Position numbers and translations under genes: made by a program. Shown piece after piece: positions 26,423-35,106 of a stretch of DNA of 64,000 nt. How positions within the stretch are numbered: the stretch's first letter is position 1; each line of letters begins with the position of its first letter. The notes below the pieces were generated by a model, which was not told the origin of the DNA, made no database searches, and saw nothing but the letters and a program-made list of their open reading frames with translations. Origin of the DNA: an uncultured Lachnospiraceae bacterium (GTDB lineage Bacteria; Bacillota; Clostridia; Lachnospirales; Lachnospiraceae). The stretch lies in NCBI GenBank assembly GCA_902765725.1, contig CACXAT010000007.1, positions 1 through 64,000 on the forward strand, given 5' to 3'.

Positions 26423-27772
26423 CTATCCTATTCTGATTCCGGTCACTGCCTCTGTAAGGCTCCGACCGTCCGATTCTACAATAACGGTTTTTATTTGTAA
26501 AGCTTCCTCGACCTGGTCCAGCGTCATGTCGTCCAGAAAGACACTCTCACCGCTGCGCAGCATATTGCAGGGAAGAAGCAGTGCCTCCCCCAGATCCCTG
26601 CCCTGAAGCTGGGCTGTGAGATCCTGCCCGGTGATCAGTCCGGACACGGTGATGAGCTCACCAAAGAAATGATTGGTGATCGGAACCACATCGGCCCTCA
26701 CATTCGGAAAGACGGAGCTGATCTCCTCCATCAGGGATGCCAGGGTCGGAGCGATCAGTCTTCCCGTGGCGATCGTCACATGTCTGTGGATCGAAGAAGG
26801 ATCCTGCAGACCGGGGGCCTTCGCCGCGCTCTCAAGCGCTTCCCGTACCTCCTCTGTCAGCAGCCGGACCATGCCGACTCCGTTCTCCAGCTGCAGGTAT
26901 CCGTCATAGCTCTCTTCACCCGGCAACTCTCTCCCGGCCATGATGTACCACTCATCGCTGGCATGGACCAGGTGCGTGCCGTATTTCTTCATATAATACT
27001 GCTGCCATCTCTCGATCCTGTCTATGACCGGGCCGGCCGACTCACGGTCAAAGGGCTCGAGCTTAGGAAGATGTTCTCTGTACCTGGTCAGGCCCACAGG
27101 GACCACCGATACACTCTTCAGCTCCGGTAGATACTGTTCAAACTCACGAAGCGAATACTCCAGCTCCTCCCCGTCGTTGATGCCCCGGCACAGGACGATC
27201 TGACCGTTCAGCTCGATTCCCGCCTCCTTCAGGCGGCGGATCTTATCGAATACCTGCCCGGCAGAGGGATTTCGCAGCATGCGGCAGCGAAGCTCCGGGT
27301 TCATCGTGTGAAAGGAGATATTGATCGGTTCCAGATGGTAGCGGATGATCCTGTCGATGTCATGATCTGACATATTCGTCAGGGTGATATAGTTGCCCTG
27401 CAGAAAGCTCAGCCTGGCATCGTCATCGTGGAAATAAAGCGTCCTGCGCATCCCCTTCGGCATCTGGTTGACAAAACAGAAGATGCAGTTGTTGCGGCAG
27501 GAACGGTACTCGTCCATGAGTCCGCTCTCAAATTCGATCCCCAGATCCTCCGACGGATCCTTCTCGATCTCGAGTTCCCACTCTTCCTCTCCCTTGCGGA
27601 TCACGACCAGAAGCTCTTCCTCCTGGGTCAGATACCGGTAGTCGAATACATCCTCGACCTCCTGGTCATTGATGGAGATCAGATAGTCCCCGCTCTCCAC
27701 CCCGAGTTCCTCGGCGATGGATCCGGGCGCGACCGATGCGATCTTATGATAATTCTTCTGATCCTGCGGCAT
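26423..27772 (-). CDS. DUF512 family protein: PDZ plus radical-SAM-like CxxxxCxxC protein
   Basis: A 449-residue protein of the clostridial DUF512 family. A PDZ-like domain (about 10-70; VAPGSIAEELGVESGDYLIS) precedes a radical-SAM-like core with SCRNNCIFCFVNQMPKGMR, where three Cys could hold a [4Fe-4S] cluster. The C-terminal DUF512 domain continues to the end (VESDGRSLTEAVTG). Reaction unknown. It is next to der. The second Met (27772) is favoured because AGGA lies 10 nt upstream, while the first (27781) is too close to it. Confidence 0.88.
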   Translation of the reverse strand: MPQDQKNYHKIASVAPGSIAEELGVESGDYLISINDQEVEDVFDYRYLTQEEELLVVIRKGEEEWELEIEKDPSEDLGIEFESGLMDEYRSCRNNCIFCFVNQMPKGMRRTLYFHDDDARLSFLQGNYITLTNMSDHDIDRIIRYHLEPINISFHTMNPELRCRMLRNPSAGQVFDKIRRLKEAGIELNGQIVLCRGINDGEELEYSLREFEQYLPELKSVSVVPVGLTRYREHLPKLEPFDRESAGPVIDRIERWQQYYMKKYGTHLVHASDEWYIMAGRELPGEESYDGYLQLENGVGMVRLLTEEVREALESAAKAPGLQDPSSIHRHVTIATGRLIAPTLASLMEEISSVFPNVRADVVPITNHFFGELITVSGLITGQDLTAQLQGRDLGEALLLPCNMLRSGESVFLDDMTLDQVEEALQIKTVIVESDGRSLTEAVTGIRIG

Positions 27773-27837
27773 ATCCGGCATATCCTTCTTCGTTCAGTCT
27801 GGTGAAGACGCTCTTCGCGCTGCCTCACATATCTGCG

Positions 27838-27863
27838 AAAAGCCCGGACCAGTCCGGGCTTTT
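27838..27863 (-). terminator. Terminator after prs
   Basis: AAAAGCCCGGAC (27838-27849) and GTCCGGGCTTTT (27852-27863) are perfect complements and end in a T-run on both strands. It follows the prs stop by 35 nt. Confidence 0.7.
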
Positions 27864-27897
27864 GTCTTGTCGAAAGTTCAGTTGCTTCTGCGCTGCC

Positions 27898-29064
27898 TCA
27901 GTCACGGTTCAGCTGCTGAAGCAGACGGTTGATCTTCCTGGTCGGTGACTGGATCTCGCCAAGCGACAGATCATGATTCAGATGATCGATGATCGACGCG
28001 AGATACTCGGTCATATCCGCCTCGGCATACCACTCACGGGTGAGCAGTTCGGGCGGCCTGTAGTTCAGGTTTGTGGTCACGACCCTGGAGATGTACCCCT
28101 TCTCATAATACTCGTCAAAAGCCTCCAGGCCGTCGGTGAACAGGCCGAAGGTCGTGCAGATGAATACTTTGTTCGCGCCTCTCTCCTTGATCTGCCTTGC
28201 GACATCCAGCATGCTTCCGCCGGAGGAGATCATATCATCGATGACCAGGATATCCTTGCCCTCTACGGAAGAGCCGAGGAACTCGTGGGCGACGATCGGG
28301 TTCTTCCCGTTCACGATCTTCGTGTAGTCGCGTCTCTTATAGAACATTCCCAGCTCCAGTCCGAGGATATTCGCGAAATAGACCGATCTCTCCATGGCGC
28401 CCTCATCCGGGCTGACCACCATGGCCGTGTCCTTCGTAAGATGAAGATCCGGAACGGTCTGCACCAGAGCCTTCAGGAACTGATAGGTCGGCATGAAGGA
28501 GTCAAATCCGGACAGCGGGATGGCATTCTGCACCCTGGGATCATGAGCATCGAAGGTAACGATATTGGATACCCCCATGTTCTCAAGCTCTTCCAGGAAG
28601 ATCGCGCAGTCAAGGGATTCTCTCTTGGTACGTCTGTGCTGCCTTCCGCCGAACAGGAACGGCATGATCACAGTGATCCTCTTCGCCTTGCCGTTTGCGG
28701 CCGAGATCACTCTCTTCAGATCTTCATAGTGGTTATCCGGGGACATGTGATTGATCTCACCACACACCTTATAGGTGATGCTGTAGTTGAGAATATCGAT
28801 CATGATATAGAGATCCGCGCCGCGGACAGAATCATTGATGATGCCCCGGCCTTCCCCGGTCCCGTAACGGGGACAGCTGATGTCCAGCAGATAGCTGTCT
28901 TCACAGTATCCCTTCAGAGGAAAGTTGATCCTTGCCAGCGGAGACTTCCTCCGCATCTCAGATAAGTCCTTGTCGACGACCTTCGCAAAATCCCTGCACC
29001 CTTCCAGTGCGGCGATCTTCAGCGGTCCGACCGGTAGAGAGTCTAACTGAATATCGATTGCCAT
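27898..29064 (-). CDS. prs: Ribose-phosphate pyrophosphokinase (long clostridial form)
   Basis: Makes PRPP from ribose-5-phosphate and ATP for nucleotide, His and Trp synthesis. The PRPP-binding loop ILVIDDMISSGGSM and the pyrophosphate loop region (FGGRQHRRTKRES) are present. At 388 residues it is ~70 longer than the usual ~315, with extra sequence in the N-terminal half (around DISCPRYGTGEGRG); this long form is familiar from Lachnospiraceae. A very good promoter lies upstream and a terminator downstream, so it is monocistronic. Confidence 0.94.
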   Translation of the reverse strand: MAIDIQLDSLPVGPLKIAALEGCRDFAKVVDKDLSEMRRKSPLARINFPLKGYCEDSYLLDISCPRYGTGEGRGIINDSVRGADLYIMIDILNYSITYKVCGEINHMSPDNHYEDLKRVISAANGKAKRITVIMPFLFGGRQHRRTKRESLDCAIFLEELENMGVSNIVTFDAHDPRVQNAIPLSGFDSFMPTYQFLKALVQTVPDLHLTKDTAMVVSPDEGAMERSVYFANILGLELGMFYKRRDYTKIVNGKNPIVAHEFLGSSVEGKDILVIDDMISSGGSMLDVARQIKERGANKVFICTTFGLFTDGLEAFDEYYEKGYISRVVTTNLNYRPPELLTREWYAEADMTEYLASIIDHLNHDLSLGEIQSPTRKINRLLQQLNRD

Positions 29065-29129
29065 GTATTCCTCCTGAGGTGATCAGCTGACAGTTATGAA
29101 CGTCTGAGCCTGATGCTGACGGCATACAC

Positions 29130-29158
29130 ATTATAGACGAGAGGTCTGTTCTGTGCAA
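29130..29158 (-). promoter_or_regulatory. prs promoter (TTGCAC-N17-TATAAT)
   Basis: Leftward -35 TTGCAC (29153-29158) and perfect -10 TATAAT (29130-29135) with 17-nt spacing, about 65 nt upstream of the prs start. Confidence 0.75.
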
Positions 29159-29196
29159 GATGGATCTTCTTTCCTTGCGCACAGTCAGAGAAGGTC

Positions 29197-30102
29197 TCAG
29201 CGCAGCATGAGCACCGCAGCCTGATTGCCCCGTCTTCCATGGCTGGCCCGGTGTGAGAACAGAACGTCTTTATTGCAGGCCGTACACAGATCCGGCAGGG
29301 AGATATTCTGCTTCTTCAGTCCCGCCTCCAGGAAGTTCTCCATGCAGGCTGCCTGCAGATCCACATGATACTTCTGCTCTCCCGTCTCTGTGAGACGCCC
29401 TGTCCGGACCATCTTCTTCACAAGGGCAGCGTCATATCTGTCCCGGAACTTCATGGCCACATCTTCACTGACCTCGAAACAGTCCTGACAGATCGACGGA
29501 CCGATGGCAGCCACCATCTTGGAAGGGTCTGAGCCGTACACCTCGTGCATCATCCTGACTGCCTTCGCACCGATGCCCTTGATCGTCCCCCTCCATCCGG
29601 AGTGGACATTGGCGATCGCCTTGTGGACCGGATCCACAATAAGAAGCGCGACACAGTCCGCGTAAAAGGTCATCAGGGCCTGTCCTGTGATATCGGTCAT
29701 CATGCCGTCTGTGTCATGGTACTCATTGGGCCTGACAAATCCGTTTCCGCGGTCAATGTCCTGCATGATGCGGATGTTGTCTGTGTGGGTCTGATTCGAG
29801 AAAATCAGCGCGTCCGACGGATATCCGACAGCCGCCGCAAGCCTCTCATGATTCTCCCGCACGATCTCTCTGGACCTGGATTCAGATACCTCCATGTGCA
29901 TCGCCACTTCTCTGGCAAGGCTCAGGTTCATCGAACCCACGTCCCCCTGTGAGACACCGCCCACCCGGGTGCTGTATCCATTTACGATAAAATCAAACTG
30001 ATCAAGGATCGGAAATGAAAACCACTCCACGCCTGCGCTGCAGTGATACGTAAGATGATCCACTTTCCTTCTCAGTTTCTTTCTGACATAATCTGCTTCC
30101 AT
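29197..30102 (-). CDS. pgeF: Peptidoglycan editing factor PgeF (laccase-domain, DUF152)
   Basis: A 301-residue protein of the YfiH/PgeF family, associated with purine nucleoside cleavage and with removing mis-incorporated peptidoglycan residues. Metal-site residues are visible: His in SNQTHTD, Cys in YADCVALL and His in NVHSGWRG, plus the C-terminal HRASHGRRGNQ. ATG 30102 follows AGGGGAG by 8 nt; a longer in-frame reading extends to 30198 without support. Confidence 0.9.
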   Translation of the reverse strand: MEADYVRKKLRRKVDHLTYHCSAGVEWFSFPILDQFDFIVNGYSTRVGGVSQGDVGSMNLSLAREVAMHMEVSESRSREIVRENHERLAAAVGYPSDALIFSNQTHTDNIRIMQDIDRGNGFVRPNEYHDTDGMMTDITGQALMTFYADCVALLIVDPVHKAIANVHSGWRGTIKGIGAKAVRMMHEVYGSDPSKMVAAIGPSICQDCFEVSEDVAMKFRDRYDAALVKKMVRTGRLTETGEQKYHVDLQAACMENFLEAGLKKQNISLPDLCTACNKDVLFSHRASHGRRGNQAAVLMLR

Positions 30103-30145
30103 GTATCTGTCTCCCCTCTGCCTGTGCCGCCGGAGGGCACAAGTC

Positions 30146-30499
30146 TTATCGGCTCCATAAAAAGGCGTTTTTGTGAAGAGTGACCTTCCCCGCATCAATC
30201 GACACTACGTCAAAGCGCACCGGCGTGCAGGCAGGAAGTCTGCACCTTCGCATGTACCAGCCGGCAGCCCTGCAGATGCGTCTTCGCTTTCTCAGATCCA
30301 CTGCCTGCGCCCCGGTTCCGCGCCTTGCAGTCGTTCTCTGTTTCACTTCGACAAATACCAGATACCGCCCGTCCATGGCGATAAGATCGATCTCCGCCTC
30401 CCTGGAGCGGAAGTTCTGCTGAAGGATCCGGTAGCCCGCCTCCTCCAGGTACTTCACTGCAAGAGTCTCGTAGCTGCTTCCTGCTTCTCTTTTATTCAT
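30146..30499 (-). CDS. yraN: YraN/UPF0102 family nuclease-like protein
   Basis: A 117-residue protein with a restriction-endonuclease-like core: REAEIDLIAMDG and FVEVKQRT carry the conserved Asp and Glu-x-Lys. Function not established; commonly next to rnhB, as here (34 nt gap). Confidence 0.92.
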   Translation of the reverse strand: MNKREAGSSYETLAVKYLEEAGYRILQQNFRSREAEIDLIAMDGRYLVFVEVKQRTTARRGTGAQAVDLRKRRRICRAAGWYMRRCRLPACTPVRFDVVSIDAGKVTLHKNAFLWSR

Positions 30500-30533
30500 A
30501 CCCTGTACCGGGTACTCTCTCCGGAGTGTTTTC

Positions 30534-31310
30534 TCAGTGCTCGTCCAGATTCCTGAGAAATGACTTTCTGTGGATCATGCACGGCCCGTATTTCTTAATG
30601 GCAGCGTAATGCTCTGCCGTCCCATACCCCTTGTGCTGTGCAAATCCGTATTCCGGAAACAGACTGTCATACTCAGTCATCATCCGGTCCCTTACAACCT
30701 TTGCGACGATGCTCGCGGCAGCGATGGACACGCTCTTCGCGTCTCCGTGAATGATGCTGACCTGAGGGAGCTTCACCTGCGGGATCGTAACGGCATCATT
30801 GAGAAGGATCTGCGGCATGACACTGAGCTGTCCGATCGCCTCACACATGGCTTCATAATCAGCCTGCAGTATGTTGATCTCATCGATCCTTGCAGGACCG
30901 ACCACGCCCACGCCGTATGCCAGTGCCTTGTCCGTCACTTCCTCATACAGCTCTTCCCTGCGCCCGGGGGACAGCTTCTTGGAGTCATTCAGCCCGAAGA
31001 TCTCACAGTCCTCCGGAAGGATGACCGCCCCGGCAACAACAGGACCTGCCAGCGGTCCCCTGCCAGCTTCATCGATCCCGCAGATCAGGGAATATCCCTT
31101 CTGCATGCAGTCTCTCTCATAGGCGCGCATGGTTTCCAGGCGCTCTCTCTCCAGAACAAGCCTGTCTATGGCTTTCTGCGCCATGGCAGCAATGCTGCGA
31201 ACGCTGGCTCTCTCATCCTGCCCGTACTGACGGATAAATGCGTTCAGTCCCTCTTCGTCTGTCTTCCCGATCCGGTTATAGATCTCTCTGATCTGAGCTG
31301 TCTTCATCAT
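30534..31310 (-). CDS. rnhB: Ribonuclease HII
   Basis: Removes ribonucleotides from DNA:RNA hybrids. Catalytic Asp-Glu in CGIDEAGRGPLAGPV and further Asp in NDSKKLS and SIIHGDAKS are present. About 75 extra N-terminal residues precede the catalytic core, giving 258 residues, as in many Firmicutes. It follows lepB by 20 nt in the rplS-rbgA-rnhB cluster. Confidence 0.96.
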   Translation of the reverse strand: MMKTAQIREIYNRIGKTDEEGLNAFIRQYGQDERASVRSIAAMAQKAIDRLVLERERLETMRAYERDCMQKGYSLICGIDEAGRGPLAGPVVAGAVILPEDCEIFGLNDSKKLSPGRREELYEEVTDKALAYGVGVVGPARIDEINILQADYEAMCEAIGQLSVMPQILLNDAVTIPQVKLPQVSIIHGDAKSVSIAAASIVAKVVRDRMMTEYDSLFPEYGFAQHKGYGTAEHYAAIKKYGPCMIHRKSFLRNLDEH

Positions 31311-31330
31311 CTCTTCCCGATACCGCCTGT

Positions 31331-31924
31331 TTATTGCACCAGCCCGAACTTGTCAAAGGGCAGGATCCTCAGCCATACCTTCCCGAGGATATCATCCCGG
31401 GAGATCGGGCCGACCGTGGAGTCTCTGCTGTCAAAGTTTTTGGAACGGTTATCAGCCATCACAAAGTATTCGTCACTGTCCAGGGTGATCTGGGATGCCG
31501 CGATCCCCCCGTAGGTCGTCACGCCTGCCGTGTACTCCTCCTCCAGGGGATAGCCATTGATGTAGACCTTCCCGTCCATGATCTGAACCGTCTCCCCGGG
31601 CCGGCCGATCACTCTGCGAAGGTAGACCACGTCGGTCTGGGATGAGCTTCCCTGCTCGTCCTGGGCAACCGTAAACTGTATGACGTCGCCCCGCCTGGGA
31701 CGAAGCAGAAGATAGGAAAGATGATTGACCACGACCGTGTCACCGATTGCAAGGGACGGGCCCATGGCACCGTCCGTGACCCTCATGCCGGCACCCACCA
31801 GTGGGACCAGCGCAAATAAGAGTACAAGAAAGACACCGATGAACACGATCCATCCCGCGATCACGCGCACCGGACTCTTTCTCTTCTTTCCCTGTCTCTT
31901 CCTTCCTCTCCTGCCGCCTTCCAT
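31331..31924 (-). CDS. lepB: Signal peptidase I (second copy)
   Basis: A 197-residue type I signal peptidase with one N-terminal membrane helix after a Lys/Arg-rich start. The catalytic Ser is in MGPSLAIGD and the Lys in DVVYLRRVIGRPGE; GDNRSKNFDSR is the family box E. It removes signal peptides of exported proteins at the outer membrane face. Its start overlaps the rbgA stop by one nt. The signature MGPS differs from the QSMDPTL of the paralogue at 32821. Confidence 0.92.
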   Translation of the reverse strand: MEGGRRGRKRQGKKRKSPVRVIAGWIVFIGVFLVLLFALVPLVGAGMRVTDGAMGPSLAIGDTVVVNHLSYLLLRPRRGDVIQFTVAQDEQGSSSQTDVVYLRRVIGRPGETVQIMDGKVYINGYPLEEEYTAGVTTYGGIAASQITLDSDEYFVMADNRSKNFDSRDSTVGPISRDDILGKVWLRILPFDKFGLVQ

Positions 31925-32781
31925 CAGGGTCTCTCCAATGTTATTCTTCCAAGTCTTCCGGAACGGAAATCGTCGATCAGCACCTTGCTTGCCTTTGCAA
32001 GATCCGCCTCCCCGCCTGCCTTCAGGCAGCCTCTCCGAAGAGCGATCTTCTCAAGAACGCAGGCAGCAGGATTGCTGCTCCCCTCACTCTCATCCGCTCC
32101 GATTCCATACCGCTCCTCAAGAGCGGCAGGATACGCGTCCATCAGGTATCTGATCATCCAGACAGCAAGCTCTCCTTCGTCCGTGATCTCATCCCGGATC
32201 GAGCCCAGGATCGCAAGACGCATCCCGATGACCTGATCGTCAAACTTCGGCCACAGGATTCCCGGGGTATCGAGCAGTTCGACATTCTTGTTGAGCCGTA
32301 TCCACTGCTTTCCCTTGGTGACTCCGGGCTTGTCGCCGGTCCTGGCCACCGCCTTGCCGGCAAATGAATTAATGAAGGTGGATTTACCGACATTGGGGAT
32401 GCCCGCGATCATCGCCCTGACCGGGCGGTTCACGATTCCCCTTCTGCGGTTGCGCTCGATCTTCTCCTCACAGGCCCTGTCGATCAGCGGCTTCAGCTGT
32501 CTGACTCCGGAGCCCTTCCTGGAGTCAACGGCTGCGGTCAGGATCCCCTCTGCCTCAAAATGAGCTCTCCAGCTCTCTGTCAGAGCGCTGTCCGCAAGAT
32601 CCGCCTTGTTCAGCACGATGATCCGGCTCTTTCCCTTTGCCAGCGTATCGATGTCCGGATTCCTTCCGGACTGAGGCGCCCTCGCATCCGTCAGTTCGAT
32701 CAGAAGATCGATCAGCGCCATATTCTCCTGCATCATTCTCCGGGCCTTTGTCATATGTCCCGGATACCACTGATAATCCAC
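31924..32781 (-). CDS. rbgA: Ribosome biogenesis GTPase YlqF/RbgA
   Basis: Circularly permuted GTPase for late 50S assembly. G motifs occur in permuted order: NKADLAD (G4) before GIPNVGKSTFINS (G1) and DTPGILWP (G3). The N-terminal QWYPGHMTKARR is a family signature. Length 285 is normal. It lies between two signal peptidase genes. Confidence 0.96.
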   Translation of the reverse strand: MDYQWYPGHMTKARRMMQENMALIDLLIELTDARAPQSGRNPDIDTLAKGKSRIIVLNKADLADSALTESWRAHFEAEGILTAAVDSRKGSGVRQLKPLIDRACEEKIERNRRRGIVNRPVRAMIAGIPNVGKSTFINSFAGKAVARTGDKPGVTKGKQWIRLNKNVELLDTPGILWPKFDDQVIGMRLAILGSIRDEITDEGELAVWMIRYLMDAYPAALEERYGIGADESEGSSNPAACVLEKIALRRGCLKAGGEADLAKASKVLIDDFRSGRLGRITLERP

Positions 32782-32820
32782 TCTATATCCGCCTTCCTCA
32801 GAGTATGTATTCCGGCAGCA

Positions 32821-33474
32821 TTACAGGAATCCCCTGTGTTCCGCCGGAGCGAGCACAAACCATACCTTGCCTTCGATCATCTCACTGGATACGATCCCGA
32901 TCTCCGCGTTTCTCGAATCCTCGGAATTGTTCCGGTTGTCTCCGAGCACGAAGTACTCACCCTCCTTAAGTCTGACCGGCTGTTCCGCCATGCCGGGATT
33001 CGTGATGGCAGGGTAATCCTTTCCCTCCAGGAATACCTTGTCATTGATGTAGATCATCCCGTCCCTGATCTGGATCGTCTGCCCCGGGATCCCTATCACT
33101 CTCTTGATATCTGACCGTGCACTGGAGCTTCCGTTGGGTTTAAAGGAGACCAGGTCGCCCTGCTTCGGAGTTCCGAGCTGAAACGCCAGTATGTTGACCA
33201 GGCACACGTCACCGCCCGAAAGAGTCGGATCCATGGACTGTCCCACGTTGACCCTCTGCTGGCCGAAGGTATAGACCGATACATAGGCAAACAGGACCGC
33301 GACCACGACCAGGAACAGCCATTCAAACAGAAGTCTCGGAACAGACTTTCTCTTCTGCCTCTTCCTGCTGTTATCCTTGCGCTCCAGTGCCTCGAGCCTG
33401 GCCCTCTCCCTGGGGGTGTGACTCTTCCAGTCTTCATTGGTAAAATCGATCGGTTCGTCGTTAACGTACTTCAT
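32821..33474 (-). CDS. lepB: Signal peptidase I (first copy)
   Basis: A 217-residue signal peptidase. A charged cytoplasmic N-terminus (~50 residues, rich in Arg/Lys) precedes one membrane helix (LLFEWLFLVVVAVLFAYVSV). Ser is in VGQSMDPTL, Lys in DIKRVIGIPGQ, and box E is GDNRNNSEDSR. ATG 33474 has GGGGAG 10 nt upstream. An in-frame ATG at 33516 lies in the loop of a strong stem-loop and is rejected. Confidence 0.93.
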   Translation of the reverse strand: MKYVNDEPIDFTNEDWKSHTPRERARLEALERKDNSRKRQKRKSVPRLLFEWLFLVVVAVLFAYVSVYTFGQQRVNVGQSMDPTLSGGDVCLVNILAFQLGTPKQGDLVSFKPNGSSSARSDIKRVIGIPGQTIQIRDGMIYINDKVFLEGKDYPAITNPGMAEQPVRLKEGEYFVLGDNRNNSEDSRNAEIGIVSSEMIEGKVWFVLAPAEHRGFL

Positions 33475-33499
33475 GTACTGACTGCTCCCCATATGATTT

Positions 33500-33534
33500 C
33501 GGGGCTGCCGCACCATATCTGTGCGGCAGCCCCG
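33500..33534 (-). promoter_or_regulatory. Perfect 14-bp stem-loop between rplS and lepB
   Basis: Arms 33500-33513 and 33521-33534 (CGGGGCTGCCGCAC and complement) enclose a 7-nt loop. In the leftward transcript no U-tract follows, so it is a pause, processing or partial attenuation site rather than a clear terminator. It would separate the highly expressed rplS from the lepB-rbgA genes. Confidence 0.6.
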
Positions 33535-33547
33535 ATAGACTACTATC

Positions 33548-33895
33548 TCAGCGAACCAGTTCCTTGACCTTAGCTCTCTTGCCGACGCGGCCTCTGAGGT
33601 AATTCAGTTTCGCGCGTCTGACCTTACCAAGCCTTACTACGTCAACCTTCACTACGGACGGAGAATGCAGCGGCCAGGTCTTCTCTACGCCAACACCGTT
33701 CGAATTCTTGCGGACGGTAAAGGTAGCGCGGTTGCTTCCGCCCTGCTTCTTCAGGACGACGCCCTCGAATACCTGGATTCTTTCCTTCTCGCCTTCCTTG
33801 ATCTTGGCGTGAACCCTGACGGTGTCACCGACACGGAACTGCGGGACTTCCGCTTTCAGCTGTTCCTGTTCGATCTCTTTGATAATATCGTTCAT
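33548..33895 (-). CDS. rplS: 50S ribosomal protein L19
   Basis: A 115-residue ribosomal protein at the 30S/50S interface. [41 protein letters not shown] and KLNYLRGR are diagnostic (each part read separately). ATG 33895 has GGAGG 10 nt upstream and gives the standard length. A good promoter lies about 90 nt upstream. Confidence 0.97.
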   Translation of the reverse strand: MNDIIKEIEQEQLKAEVPQFRVGDTVRVHAKIKEGEKERIQVFEGVVLKKQGGSNRATFTVRKNSNGVGVEKTWPLHSPSVVKVDVVRLGKVRRAKLNYLRGRVGKRAKVKELVR

Positions 33896-33911
33896 AATGT
33901 GTGTTCCTCCT

Positions 33912-33939
33912 GTCTTGACGGATGTTCTTAATGCAAGAC
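33912..33939 (-). promoter_or_regulatory. Candidate leader stem-loop of rplS mRNA
   Basis: GTCTTG/CAAGAC arms (33934-33939 and 33912-33917 in plus coordinates) form a hairpin directly before the AGGAGG of rplS. L19 mRNA leaders with autoregulatory structure are known in Firmicutes; whether this matches that family was not tested. Confidence 0.35.
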
Positions 33940-33982
33940 TATTCTGCAACAGAGGACCATCTCGAAATTCAACACGAGGGAT

Positions 33983-34011
33983 ACTATACCATGTTTTTAC
34001 CAGCGTATCAA
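33983..34011 (-). promoter_or_regulatory. rplS promoter (TTGATA-N17-TATAGT)
   Basis: Leftward -35 TTGATA (34006-34011), 17-nt spacer, -10 TATAGT (33983-33988), giving a leader of about 80 nt. Confidence 0.7.
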
Positions 34012-34040
34012 GAGATAAATTGCTCGAAATCGAAGGCTTT

Positions 34041-34991
34041 TTACACCATCAGATTCAGTTTATACGGTGCGATCCCCATCTGAGCATCTCCGGACGTATA
34101 CACAGCCTCTCCGTCGCAGTGCACGCACAGAGGCTTCTCGCTTCTGACCCTCAGCGACAGTCCCCTGGCCTGTCCGACACATTCCTTATGCCTGACATGC
34201 TTTCCCTTCAGGGCGAGGGGGAAGAACCGGAAGAATCCCGTCACGGTCAGGTCATGAACGATGCAGTAATCCATCTGCCCGTCCTCGTCACTGGCCTTCG
34301 GGCAGAGCATGAAGCCTCCTCCCTCAAACCGGTGATTCATGGCCGCCGTAAATACAAAACGATCCAGCTTCCGGACCAGCTTCTCTTCGCCCTCCCCGCT
34401 GCACAGATACAGCGCGGCAGGAGCGCTCCTCCACTGGAAGATCAGTCTGACGGCTTCAAGCAGATAGACCAGCTTCCCGAGGCCGACCCGGTTCAGGATG
34501 CTCTTCAGGGAAGCTGCCTGTATCCTGTGGCAGACCTCCGCGTCAAATCCGATCCCGGAGCTTACCACAAAACGCATCCGCACATCCCGGTCATGGAGAA
34601 TGGTCTCTCCCACATCGATCTGACGGAAGGTCTTCTCCTGGCGGATCCTGGAGACGATCCCCCGGAGGTCTGAAGGAAGACCCAGCCCCCTTGCAAGGTC
34701 ATTGCCGGATCCCGCCGGTACAATACCCACCCGGGTGTGCTCAAAGTCCCGGATCCCGTTCATGACTTCATTCATGGTACCGTCGCCGCCCACGATGACC
34801 AGGTTGACATAGGAATCCGCGCCTCTTCGCCCGGGATCTGTCAGTGCTGCCGTGATCTCACCCACGCCCCGTTCCTTCGAAGAGAAATGAATCTCATAAT
34901 TGGACTGGGCAAACAGCGGAAGTACGCTCTTTCTGAAATACTCTAAGGTCTTCCCGCCGGCTCCTGCCGGATTCACGATAATATGGATCAT
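34041..34991 (-). CDS. Diacylglycerol/lipid kinase family protein (YegS/DgkB-like)
   Basis: A 316-residue lipid kinase with the nucleotide loop [15 protein letters not shown] (GGDGT) and [12 protein letters not shown], both hallmarks of the family. The start at 34991 begins [15 protein letters not shown] with AGGGGGA upstream. The reading frame stays open far upstream, overlapping the HerA-like gene, but that part is low-complexity Arg-rich sequence and is not coding. Probable role in phospholipid recycling, as for DgkB; the substrate is not certain. Confidence 0.9.
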   Translation of the reverse strand: MIHIIVNPAGAGGKTLEYFRKSVLPLFAQSNYEIHFSSKERGVGEITAALTDPGRRGADSYVNLVIVGGDGTMNEVMNGIRDFEHTRVGIVPAGSGNDLARGLGLPSDLRGIVSRIRQEKTFRQIDVGETILHDRDVRMRFVVSSGIGFDAEVCHRIQAASLKSILNRVGLGKLVYLLEAVRLIFQWRSAPAALYLCSGEGEEKLVRKLDRFVFTAAMNHRFEGGGFMLCPKASDEDGQMDYCIVHDLTVTGFFRFFPLALKGKHVRHKECVGQARGLSLRVRSEKPLCVHCDGEAVYTSGDAQMGIAPYKLNLMV

Positions 34992-35106
34992 GCTTTCTTC
35001 CCCCTCCGCATTTTCACCCCGCCCTCTCAGGCGGGGCCTGCTGCCGCGTCCATGCTGCACGTGAGGCGGTCTGCGTCCTGCCCCGGGCCTGTCAGACCAG
35101 GCCGGA

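Noticed and set aside
33514..33516. ATG at 33516 as start of signal peptidase
   Set aside because: It lies in the loop of a 14-bp stem and has no ribosome site, while ATG 33474 has GGGGAG.
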